From Clostridia bacterium (lineage in GTDB: Bacteria; Bacillota; Clostridia; Lachnospirales; CAG-274), in the NCBI GenBank assembly GCA_030536675.1, contig JAUNPM010000070.1, positions 1-7,635 of the forward strand: a stretch of DNA of 7,635 nt. Reading direction: 5' to 3'. The notes beneath the pieces are model-generated. The model saw only the letters and a program-made list of their open reading frames with translations. It was not told where the DNA came from and searched no databases. The stretch's first letter is position 1, and each line of letters begins with the position of its first letter. Both the position numbers and the translations under genes were made by a program. Shown piece after piece: positions 1 through 6,482 of this stretch.

Positions 1-588
1 AATTTAAGTGACTGCACTGTAGGTATCATAGGTACGGGAAATATAGGACAGGCTGTTATAAAAAGACTTTGGGGATTTGGGTGTAAAATACTTGCCTATG
101 ATCCTTATGAAAAAGAAGAGGTTAAAAAAATTGCTCAATATGTGGATTTTGATACTCTTATTAAAAACAGTGATATTATATCTCTTCACAGTCCCGGTTC
201 CGATGAAAATCATCATTTAATAAATAAGTCTGTATTTGATAAAATGAAAGAAGGAGCAATAATTATAAATACTGCAAGAGGCAGACTTATAGATACTGAC
301 AGTCTGATAGACGCTCTTGAAAGCAAAAAAATAGGTGGAGCTGCTCTTGATGTGCTGGAATATGAGGACGGACTTTATTATGCTGACAGAATGGGTGATG
401 TGATAGTCAACAGAAGAATGGCTGTGCTGAGGTCTTTTCCGAATGTAATTCTTACTCCCCATACTGCTTTTTATTCCGAAAGAGTTGTTTCGGATATGGC
501 TGAGAAAACAATAAAATGTGTTTTGGATATGGAAAAGGGAAATGAAAATCAGGACGTAGTTGTTCCGTACAAGGGGCAGAGAATATAA
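1..588 (+). CDS. D-2-hydroxyacid dehydrogenase, VanH/D-lactate dehydrogenase-like (5' truncated)
   Basis: The frame is open from the first base, so the N-terminus lies outside the window; 195 residues are visible of a family that is usually about 320-335 long. The protein should reduce a 2-keto acid, most likely pyruvate to D-lactate, with NADH in the cytoplasm. The visible part starts at the Rossmann fold: GTGNIG at visible residues 11-16 and an acidic residue after the second strand (D34), which favours NAD over NADP. The catalytic triad is intact: Arg93 in TARGR, Glu122 in EYE and His144 in TPHTAFY. The stretches GFGCKILAYD, GGAALDVLE and EKTIKCVLD resemble VanH more than generic phosphoglycerate-type dehydrogenases. 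A terminator follows directly and no D-Ala-D-Lac ligase gene comes next, so the canonical vanH-vanA order is absent. An ordinary fermentative D-lactate dehydrogenase is equally possible. Family assignment is firm; substrate is inferred. Confidence 0.9.
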   Translation, partial: NLSDCTVGIIGTGNIGQAVIKRLWGFGCKILAYDPYEKEEVKKIAQYVDFDTLIKNSDIISLHSPGSDENHHLINKSVFDKMKEGAIIINTARGRLIDTDSLIDALESKKIGGAALDVLEYEDGLYYADRMGDVIVNRRMAVLRSFPNVILTPHTAFYSERVVSDMAEKTIKCVLDMEKGNENQDVVVPYKGQRI

Positions 589-610
589 GGCAAATGAGTT
601 AAATAAAGAA

Positions 611-654
611 GCCGTTTACAAATATATTATTGTGTATTTGTGAACGGTTTTTTT
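611..654 (+). terminator. Intrinsic terminator after the dehydrogenase
   Basis: A 13-bp stem with one G-T wobble pairs positions 612-624 with 635-647 around a 10-base loop. A run of seven T follows at 648-654. It lies 22 bases after the dehydrogenase stop codon and separates it from the pectinolytic operon. Confidence 0.9.
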
Positions 655-684
655 ATGCCGTCATTACGATAAAATTAAAAATCA

Positions 685-713
685 TTGACAAAAACATACG
701 TCTTTGATATAAT
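685..713 (+). promoter_or_regulatory. Sigma-A type promoter of the pectate lyase-GH43 operon
   Basis: TTGACA at 685-690 and TATAAT at 708-713 are both perfect consensus boxes with an ideal 17-base spacer. Transcription would start near 720, giving a leader of about 40 bases before the lyase start codon. A promoter this strong for a degradative operon suggests that control is exerted by a repressor or through the leader rather than by weak polymerase binding; that is inference. Confidence 0.85.
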
Positions 714-726
714 ATAAAAAAGAGAA

Positions 727-740
727 CGTGTGCGCGCACG
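727..740 (+). promoter_or_regulatory. GC-rich palindrome in the lyase leader (possible operator or hairpin)
   Basis: GTGCGCGCAC at 730-739 is a perfect 10-bp palindrome in otherwise AT-rich DNA. As RNA, CGTG at 727-730 can pair with CACG at 737-740 around a six-base loop. It sits just downstream of the predicted transcription start and just upstream of the AGGAGGT at 748-754. This is a place where a repressor could block elongation or a small hairpin could affect translation. It does not match the catabolite-repression cre consensus. Function is inferred from position only. Confidence 0.35.
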
Positions 741-759
741 GATATGTAGGAGGTATTTT

Positions 760-3138
760 ATGAAAAGAAAGTTGATATCTGTTTTGACTGCGGGAATAAT
801 GACAGCTGTATTGTTGTGCGGCAGTGTATATGCGGAAGAAAGTAAAATTGTTGCTTTTCCAGGCGCTCAAGGGGGAGGTATGTATACAACAGGGGGAAGA
901 GGCTGTGAGGTGTATATAGTGGACACTCTTGAAGATTACGATCCCGATACGGAGGAACCTATTAAGGGCTCTTTTCGTGACGCTGTAAGCGGCGATAACA
1001 GAATGATAGTTTTTAATGTGGGCGGTGTAATTGAGCTTAAAAATAAGCTGAATATTACAGACAGAAAAAATTTGACTATTGCAGGACAGACGGCACCGGG
1101 AAACGGAATAACAATTTACGGATATGAAACAAATTTGAGCAGATCGGAAAATATAATAATAAGATATATACGTTTTAGAGCAGGTGCAAAAAATGTCCAC
1201 CAAGGGGATTCAATGGATGCTATATGGGGCAGAAGTATGAAAAATATTATGATAGACCATATTTCAACCTCGTGGTCAACAGATGAAACAATGTCACTTT
1301 ACAGAGCAGAAAATATGACCGTTCAATGGTCAATGATCGCAGAAAGTCTTACTATGTCAGGGCATACAAAGGGCAGACACGGATACGGTGCTATATGGGG
1401 AGGAGTGAACACCACATATCATCATAATCTTATAGCAAATCATACCTCACGTAATCCACGTTTCGGAGGAGGGACCGTTGAGGCTGATGATAATGAACAC
1501 ATTGCACAGTTTGATGTGAGAAACAATGTAATATATAACTGGGGCTACAATACGGCTTACGGCGGAGGAAGAGGTAAGGTAAACTTTGTGTATAATTATG
1601 AAAAGCCGGGAAACGGAACAAGAGAAAGCGTCATAAGCCGAGTAATTGACTGCGGTGAAAAGGATAAGCCGGGTTGGTTCTATGTTTACGGCAACGTAAT
1701 TGAGGGAAATGAAGAGGTAACAAATGATAACAGTAAGGGAATATATATTTCCGAGGCGGCAAAGGAAAGCACAGTTATTTCTGACGTACCTTTTGAAGTA
1801 GAGGGAACGGAAAGTATAACTACGGATACTCCTCAAGAGGCTTACAACAAGGTATTGGCACAGTGCGGCGCTACATATCCTAAACGTGACGCTCTTGATT
1901 CAAGAATTGTGAATGAGGTAAGAGAGAACAAGGGACGTTTTGCAAACAGAGATGAAGAAGTGGGAGGTCTGCCTTATAATGATGAGGTCCACAGAGATGA
2001 GGGCTTTGATAAGGATCGTGACGGTATCCCTGATGAATGGGAAGAAGCTAACGGGCTTGACCCAAACGATCCAAAGGACAGCAGCGGATACACAGGTGAT
2101 GGATATACATATATTGAAAAATATATAAATTCTCTTGTTGATGTTAATTATGCTCCACAAAATCCTTATATATCCCTTGAAGCTCCTCATAACAATGCAG
2201 TAGTAAATAAGGGTGAGGATATTAAAATAAGTGTAAATGCAAAAAGTGAGGCGGGAATTGAAAGAGTTGATTTTTATAACGGGGATAATGTAATAGGAAC
2301 AGCGTATAATGCCCCATATGAAATGATATTAAAAGGTCTTGAGGACGGAAGCTATTATATTTCCGCAAAGGCAGTGGATAAAAACGGACTTGAAACACAG
2401 GCTACAGCATCAGCAGTGCATATAAACAGCACCGAGGGAAGCGGAGAGTGGATAAGCAGTGACATAGGAGCTCCGAAAATAAAGGGAACTGCCTCACTGA
2501 ATGAAGATGTAATGACAGTTAAGGGTGCGGGAAAATTTGAAAGCAACATTGATACGGGGCATTTTGTATATAAGGAGCTTGAAGGCAGTGGTTCAATTAC
2601 CGTAAAGGTTGACAGTATGACACCTGTTGATAATCACGCTTTTGCGGGAATAATGATAAGAGAAAGTATGGCGCAGAATTCAGTGACGGTAGCGGCAGGT
2701 ATTTCACATACAAAGCCTTACAGCTGGAAAGAAAAAGATGAGCAAACAGGCAAGGAAACCACTTATTACAGAAATGCTTTCAGCACTTATATGGTAAGCA
2801 GAAGAAATACAGGCGGCAACATAAATGATATGGATGAAAATTTAGATTCACCTGAAAGCGCCCAAAAGTCGGGTGTTCAGCTTATAAATGACATTGCTTT
2901 TAAAGACCTTGATGAATTTTTGGGATATTATTTAAAGCTTGAAAGATCGGGTGATTTGTTTATTTCATATATTTCTCCCGACGGAAATGAATGGACAAAG
3001 CTGGGGGAGATGAAAGTTAAAATGAAAGACAAGGTTTTAATAGGTATGGCTGTTGACGGAAATAAGGTTGACAATAATTTAAACAATTTAAATACCGTTA
3101 AGTTTTCAAATATAGAAGTGAAAGGAAATATAAAATAG
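760..3138 (+). CDS. Secreted multidomain pectate lyase (PL1-like)
   Basis: A 792-residue exported enzyme predicted to cleave polygalacturonan by calcium-dependent beta-elimination. The ATG at 760 is chosen because AGGAGGT (748-754) lies just upstream and a signal peptide begins there (residues 1-25, cleavage after VYA); an in-frame GTG at 730 would add ten residues and has no ribosome binding site. Domains in order: beta-helix lyase, about residues 30-405, with FPGAQGGG (33-40), DHISTSWSTDE (166-176) and RNPRF (231-235), whose arginine matches the PL1 catalytic Arg region; a thrombospondin-3-like calcium loop DKDRDGIPDEWE (417-428), common at the end of such lyases; a bacterial Ig-like domain, about 470-555; and a C-terminal concanavalin-like domain, about 563-790, with AGIMIRES and YYLKLERSG, like the DUF1349/ROGE1 group, possibly carbohydrate-binding. 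There is no LPXTG or SLH anchor, so it is probably released. It is the first gene of an operon with the GH43 gene. The lyase class is well supported; substrate detail is inferred. Confidence 0.92.
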   Translation: MKRKLISVLTAGIMTAVLLCGSVYAEESKIVAFPGAQGGGMYTTGGRGCEVYIVDTLEDYDPDTEEPIKGSFRDAVSGDNRMIVFNVGGVIELKNKLNITDRKNLTIAGQTAPGNGITIYGYETNLSRSENIIIRYIRFRAGAKNVHQGDSMDAIWGRSMKNIMIDHISTSWSTDETMSLYRAENMTVQWSMIAESLTMSGHTKGRHGYGAIWGGVNTTYHHNLIANHTSRNPRFGGGTVEADDNEHIAQFDVRNNVIYNWGYNTAYGGGRGKVNFVYNYEKPGNGTRESVISRVIDCGEKDKPGWFYVYGNVIEGNEEVTNDNSKGIYISEAAKESTVISDVPFEVEGTESITTDTPQEAYNKVLAQCGATYPKRDALDSRIVNEVRENKGRFANRDEEVGGLPYNDEVHRDEGFDKDRDGIPDEWEEANGLDPNDPKDSSGYTGDGYTYIEKYINSLVDVNYAPQNPYISLEAPHNNAVVNKGEDIKISVNAKSEAGIERVDFYNGDNVIGTAYNAPYEMILKGLEDGSYYISAKAVDKNGLETQATASAVHINSTEGSGEWISSDIGAPKIKGTASLNEDVMTVKGAGKFESNIDTGHFVYKELEGSGSITVKVDSMTPVDNHAFAGIMIRESMAQNSVTVAAGISHTKPYSWKEKDEQTGKETTYYRNAFSTYMVSRRNTGGNINDMDENLDSPESAQKSGVQLINDIAFKDLDEFLGYYLKLERSGDLFISYISPDGNEWTKLGEMKVKMKDKVLIGMAVDGNKVDNNLNNLNTVKFSNIEVKGNIK

Positions 3139-3146
3139 GTGACAAT

Positions 3147-4664
3147 ATGAATGTATACAGAAATCCTGTGCATAGAGGCTTTTTCCCCGATCCTGCCGTT
3201 GTAAGAGTAGGTGAAGATTATTACAAGGTCAATTCTACGTTTCAGTATTTTCCTGCAATAGTTATATCTCACTCACGTGACCTTGTTCATTGGGAAATAA
3301 TAGGTCACGCAATAACGGAAAATGAATATTTGGATCTGTCTGAAACTCTTGATTCAAGAGGTATATGGGCGCCTGATATTTCGTATTATAATGGAAAATT
3401 TTATATAATGGCTACGTTGAGATTTAACGGAAATGACAAAGAAGAAGGACCTTTACGCTGTCAGCTTTTAATGACGGCGGAAAGCGCTGAAGGACCTTAT
3501 TCAAAGCCTGTAGTACTGCCTGTTGACAACATAGACCCGTCTCATTTTGTTGATGATGACGGGAAGCATTATATGATAATTGCTCCCGGTATCACTGTTG
3601 TGCCTTTAAGTGATGACTGTACCAAAGTAACGGGAGAGCCTGTGCAGGTGTGGGAAGGCACAGGTGAAAGATGTCCCGAAGGTCCTCATATACTTAAAAA
3701 GGACGGTTGGTATTATGCCATTGTAGCAGAAGGGGGCACAGGCTACGGTCACGGAATAAATGTGGGAAGAAGTAAAAATTTATTCGGACCATATGAAAGC
3801 TCGCCTTATAACCCTGTTATGCGCCAGACTGACAGTGAGGCTGAAATACAAAGAGCAGGTCACGGCTGCTTGGTGGAAACTCAAAAGGGCGACTGGTGGT
3901 GTATGTATTTGTGCGGAAGAAGAAACGGAGGAAATTACACAACTCTCGGAAGAGAAACGGCGCTTGATCCGGTGTATTGGACTGGTGACGGTTGGTTTGT
4001 TATAAATGACGGCAAGCCAAGTGTGGAAAATGTAATGTCATTGCCTAAGGTAACATATGAAGAAAGCAAGTGCGATGACTTTAATGAAAGCAGGCTTTCT
4101 CTTATGTGGGAATGGGTGAGAAATCCCGATAAAAATAATTATTCATTAACCGAAAGAAAGGGCTTTATGAGATTATACACGGGAGGAAGTCCCTTGTATG
4201 ATGTAAGTGCAAAAAATACTCTTGTGAGAAGAGAGCAGGAGCTTGAATTTACGGCGGAAACAAGAGTTGAGTTTGCTCCCGAATATGAAGGTGAACAGGC
4301 GGGAATGGTATGTTATTATGCCACAAACACATATATAAGATTTGGTATTGTATATAATAAGGAGTGGCATTTGGAGCTTGCTGTAAACAGAAATAAAGGT
4401 TATGAGGAGATAATAAAAACAGAGGAAATAAATTGTTCCGACATAATTTTAAAGGTTGAGGTCAAGGGGCTTACAAGAAAATTTTATTATAAATTGGATA
4501 ATAAATTTATACACTTTGCGACTGTTGAAAACTGTATTTTCCTTTGTGATGAGGGTGTGCCGGGCGACAGAAAAAGGCACACGGGTACATTAACGGGAAT
4601 TTATGCCTGCGGAGGCAAGGGCAGAAGTGCCGCAGATTTTGACTATTTTAATTATTATGATTAA
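3147..4664 (+). CDS. GH43 family beta-xylosidase / alpha-L-arabinofuranosidase-like enzyme
   Basis: A 505-residue glycoside hydrolase of normal length for GH43 enzymes carrying a C-terminal beta-sandwich. The N-terminal five-bladed propeller (about 5-300) shows the three expected acidic residues: Asp15 in FFPDP (general base), Asp130 in NIDPSHF (pKa modulator) and Glu178 in CPEGPH (general acid). His239 in QRAGHG matches the conserved central metal-site histidine. Residues from about 308 on fit the GH43_C2 domain. There is no signal peptide, so it should act in the cytoplasm on imported xylo- or arabino-oligosaccharides, perhaps pectin side chains. The start lies eight bases after the lyase stop codon, and its AGGTGA site (3137-3142) overlaps that stop, so the two genes are co-transcribed and possibly translationally coupled. 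Retaining versus inverting is not in doubt for the family (inverting), but xylosidase versus arabinofuranosidase cannot be decided here. Confidence 0.92.
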   Translation: MNVYRNPVHRGFFPDPAVVRVGEDYYKVNSTFQYFPAIVISHSRDLVHWEIIGHAITENEYLDLSETLDSRGIWAPDISYYNGKFYIMATLRFNGNDKEEGPLRCQLLMTAESAEGPYSKPVVLPVDNIDPSHFVDDDGKHYMIIAPGITVVPLSDDCTKVTGEPVQVWEGTGERCPEGPHILKKDGWYYAIVAEGGTGYGHGINVGRSKNLFGPYESSPYNPVMRQTDSEAEIQRAGHGCLVETQKGDWWCMYLCGRRNGGNYTTLGRETALDPVYWTGDGWFVINDGKPSVENVMSLPKVTYEESKCDDFNESRLSLMWEWVRNPDKNNYSLTERKGFMRLYTGGSPLYDVSAKNTLVRREQELEFTAETRVEFAPEYEGEQAGMVCYYATNTYIRFGIVYNKEWHLELAVNRNKGYEEIIKTEEINCSDIILKVEVKGLTRKFYYKLDNKFIHFATVENCIFLCDEGVPGDRKRHTGTLTGIYACGGKGRSAADFDYFNYYD

Positions 4665-4669
4665 ATTAT

Positions 4670-4712
4670 AAAGAGGTTTGCTGAATTTTAAAATTTTTCG
4701 GCAAACCTCTTT
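4670..4712. terminator. Hairpin between convergent genes, likely bidirectional terminator
   Basis: Positions 4670-4685 pair with 4697-4712 in a 16-bp stem with one G-T wobble, around an 11-base loop. It lies between the GH43 stop (4664) and the minus-strand stop (4735). T runs are short on both sides (TTT inside the stem on the plus strand; a T-rich TATAATTT follows on the minus strand). It probably ends both transcripts, though less sharply than the terminator at 611-654. Confidence 0.75.
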
Positions 4713-4734
4713 AAAGGTTAAAGTTATTTATATT

Positions 4735-5409
4735 TTATGCTGCCTTACCGTTAAGGCGCAGAGAGTCATATCTGTAATAGTTTAAGTTACGAAGTGCTAT
4801 TTCGGCATCCTTGAAGGAGGCTGCGTTTTTAAAACTGCTTACACATTTTGTAATGTATTCCTTTTCTGCATCTAATATATTTCTGTATTGTGAGCCTGAA
4901 ATACTTTTACCGTTTAATTTTACTGTTGCTGCGTTTGCGGGATCTCCGTTTGTGTAATAAGCATAATTCCTTATGCAGGAATAAATGTCATTTGCAATGT
5001 TAATATATTTTCTGTCTGCACTTGTCTTTGCTAATGATTTCCAAGTGTCATACATTTTGCTTTGATATGTACTTGTGTACTTCGTGCTTTTAAGTGTTTC
5101 GGGAGAAAGATCACTTGTAAGTGTTGAAAGATAATCATCAACGGTTGTTTTCACTGACGGAGTAATGTCATCAAATTTATACTGTGAATCTGTTGTGCTG
5201 TTTATATCGGTAACGGGAGTAAATTCTCCTATTTTTGAAAGCTTTTCATTTAATATATCACAGTTTACCACTCTTACATACATTCCCGAAGTTACGTTTA
5301 TGGTTACGCTTTCTTCATCTGAAGTAAGGTACTCAACTGTTTTTGTTGTGTCGGGAAGTCCTACGCTTATATAGGCTACAGATGAATAAGGACTGAGCTT
5401 AAATGTCAA
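4735..5409 (-). CDS. C-terminal part of a frameshifted stalk-domain protein
   Basis: This 224-residue reading frame is best read as the second half of the gene that starts at 6230, not as an independent protein. Its only available start is a TTG at 5409 with no good ribosome binding site, and it lacks a signal peptide. The same frame stays open upstream to 5460 and there encodes SAFKAGTHIKTGH. That continues into FKLSPYSSVAYISVG and a beta-rich stretch ending near VRVVNCDIL (residues 44-52), resembling a second copy of the PGTYHIGVDMPAGEY domain encoded just upstream. From about residue 85 onward the sequence is predicted helical, with SKMYDTW at 117-123 and a YITKCVSSF helix near 185-193. 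This C-terminal region aligns with that of the divergent gene at 6483-7556. The function of the region is not recognised. If expressed alone by coupling at the overlapping TTGA, it would stay in the cytoplasm, which seems unlikely for its type. Confidence 0.6.
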   Translation of the reverse strand: MTFKLSPYSSVAYISVGLPDTTKTVEYLTSDEESVTINVTSGMYVRVVNCDILNEKLSKIGEFTPVTDINSTTDSQYKFDDITPSVKTTVDDYLSTLTSDLSPETLKSTKYTSTYQSKMYDTWKSLAKTSADRKYINIANDIYSCIRNYAYYTNGDPANAATVKLNGKSISGSQYRNILDAEKEYITKCVSSFKNAASFKDAEIALRNLNYYRYDSLRLNGKAA

Positions 5410-5460
5410 ATGACCTGTTTTAATATGAGTTCCTGCCTTAAATGCAGAGCTTCTACATCG
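5406..5460 (-). other. Frameshift zone joining two halves of one gene
   Basis: Both minus-strand frames are open together only between 5406 (TGA of the upstream frame) and 5460 (just after a TGA of the downstream frame). Domain continuity puts the switch at about 5443-5455, because the downstream frame is already domain-like at the Phe-Lys encoded by 5437-5442. The shift equals loss of one base. A mutation, an assembly or read error, or programmed -1 frameshifting could each explain it; no good slippery heptamer lies at the required place. Confidence 0.75.
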
Positions 5461-6230
5461 TCAATAGGTATTGCGTAAGCACTTGAAAGATCCAAATAAT
5501 TATCCTTTTCAACCTTTACAATATCGCAATAGCTGAAGTACTTGCTGTATATATATCTTTTGCCGCTTGTGCCCACATTGCCGTCTTTACCGTATCTGTA
5601 TAAATAGCCTATTTTTTCGGGATTTGCAAATACTACGTATTCTCCCGCAGGCATATCCACTCCAATGTGATAAGTACCCGGTTTATAGTATTCATCGTAG
5701 TTGTACATTGGATTTGTGGTGGTTTCCGTTGTGGATTCGGTGGTTGTTTCAGATGTAGATTCCTCCGTTGTCAATTCCGTAGTGGTTTCCGTTGAGGTTT
5801 CTGCTTGGTAAAGAGGACTTGTAATGTAAACCGTCTTTGATTCTGCGTCCCAGTTTACGGTACAGCCTAAGGATTCGGCGGCATATCTTGCAGGTATAAA
5901 CGTTCTGCCCTCTATAATTACGGGAGCACTGTCCATTGAAGTATCAACATTGTTTATTGATAAAATTGTGCTGTTAAGAGTCATAACGGCAGTTATTCCG
6001 CTTTTTGTACCGGTAATTGTTTTTGTTTCGCTGTCCCAGTCAACTTGTGCGCCTAAGGCTTCAAATATTGTTCTTACGGGAACCATTGTTCTGCCTTCTA
6101 TAATTTGAGGTGAAACGTCTGTTTCTATTTCCGTATTATCTATTATAATTTTTATGCTGTCATCGGCAAATGCTTGGACAGCAAATAAAGACGAAAGGAC
6201 CAATATTAATATTGCTGTAAATTTTTTCAT
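5406..6230 (-). CDS. Secreted stalk-domain (copper amine oxidase N-terminal-like) protein, N-terminal part
   Basis: The 274-residue frame starts at ATG 6230, five bases after GGAGGT. Residues 1-22 form a signal peptide (cleavage after AFA). Residues about 27-137 hold the stalk/Cu_amine_oxidN1 domain (PF07833-type): PQIIEGRTMVPVRTIFEALG, VDWDSETKTITG, then a second unit with VIIEGRTFIPARYAAESLG. Despite the family name there is no amine oxidase catalytic domain, and such proteins are common, poorly understood surface or secreted proteins of Clostridia. A Thr/Glu/Ser-rich linker (about 143-173) leads to a beta domain with KPGTYHIGVDMPAGEY (183-198) and a YLDLSSAYAIP strand near 245-255. After DDVEA the frame runs into non-domain residues and stops, so the protein appears cut by a frameshift; restored, it would be about 500 residues with the frame at 4735-5460. 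It is transcribed divergently from a paralogue starting at 6483. Confidence 0.8.
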   Translation of the reverse strand: MKKFTAILILVLSSLFAVQAFADDSIKIIIDNTEIETDVSPQIIEGRTMVPVRTIFEALGAQVDWDSETKTITGTKSGITAVMTLNSTILSINNVDTSMDSAPVIIEGRTFIPARYAAESLGCTVNWDAESKTVYITSPLYQAETSTETTTELTTEESTSETTTESTTETTTNPMYNYDEYYKPGTYHIGVDMPAGEYVVFANPEKIGYLYRYGKDGNVGTSGKRYIYSKYFSYCDIVKVEKDNYLDLSSAYAIPIDDVEALHLRQELILKQVI

Positions 6231-6261
6231 AAAATACCTCCATTGTATAAATTTTAATTAT

Positions 6262-6290
6262 AGTATAATATAGAAATAATTATATGTCAA
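6262..6290 (-). promoter_or_regulatory. Sigma-A type promoter of the minus-strand stalk gene
   Basis: Read on the minus strand, TTGACA occupies 6290-6285 and TATACT 6267-6262, separated by 17 bases. Transcription would start near 6255, leaving a leader of roughly 25 bases that includes the GGAGGT site (6236-6241). Confidence 0.75.
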
Positions 6291-6371
6291 ATTAAAAAAA
6301 TTAACTTAATAAATATGTAATTATTATTTATGTAAGTATTAAACATAGTATAATAATGTAAGAAAATAAAG

Positions 6372-6408
6372 TTGTACATATAAAATTTTGACTTAAATGT
6401 TTGTACAT
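6372..6408. repeat. Direct repeat TTGTACAT in the divergent promoter region
   Basis: TTGTACAT occurs at 6372-6379 and 6401-6408, 29 bases apart start to start; each contains the palindrome TGTACA. Both lie upstream of the plus-strand promoter and between the two divergent promoters, so they could bind a shared regulator. In such AT-rich DNA a chance match is also possible. The rest of the 6242-6482 region shows nothing beyond the two promoters. Confidence 0.3.
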
Positions 6409-6417
6409 TTTTACTTA

Positions 6418-6446
6418 TTGAATAAAATGTTGTAATATGGTATATT
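6418..6446 (+). promoter_or_regulatory. Predicted promoter of the plus-strand stalk gene
   Basis: TTGAAT at 6418-6423 and TATATT at 6441-6446 are 17 bases apart, and TGG directly before the -10 box gives an extended -10 (TGN). The start would be near 6453, about 30 bases before the ATG. It is weaker than the other two promoters in the window, and the DNA is very AT-rich, so alternatives cannot be excluded. Confidence 0.55.
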
Positions 6447-6482
6447 TAACGTATGTGCATAATATAGGAGGATATAAATTAA

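Noticed and set aside
142..588. ATG at 142 as the start of the dehydrogenase
   Set aside because: The same frame is open to base 1 and encodes the GTGNIG nucleotide-binding motif upstream, so the gene is truncated by the window edge.
730..762. GTG at 730 as the lyase start
   Set aside because: It precedes the AGGAGGT site, has no ribosome binding site of its own, and would place charged residues before a complete signal peptide.
27..1000. Vancomycin-resistance cluster
   Set aside because: Only a VanH-like dehydrogenase fragment is present, followed by a terminator and pectin genes; no ligase, VanX-type peptidase or two-component system is visible.
682..1203. Minus-strand open frame of 173 codons opposite the lyase N-terminus
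   Set aside because: It lies antisense to a well-supported gene and its promoter, is rich in Cys/Ser/Tyr/His as expected of a shadow frame, and has no recognisable domain.
3760..4005. Plus-strand open frame inside the GH43 gene
   Set aside because: It is an alternative frame within conserved GH43 sequence, with no ribosome binding site or domain.
5415..5426. Minus-strand TTAAAAC as a programmed -1 slippery site
   Set aside because: Only the A-site AAA can re-pair well, and switching there would lose the FKAGTHI segment that looks like part of the protein; the switch must be further upstream.
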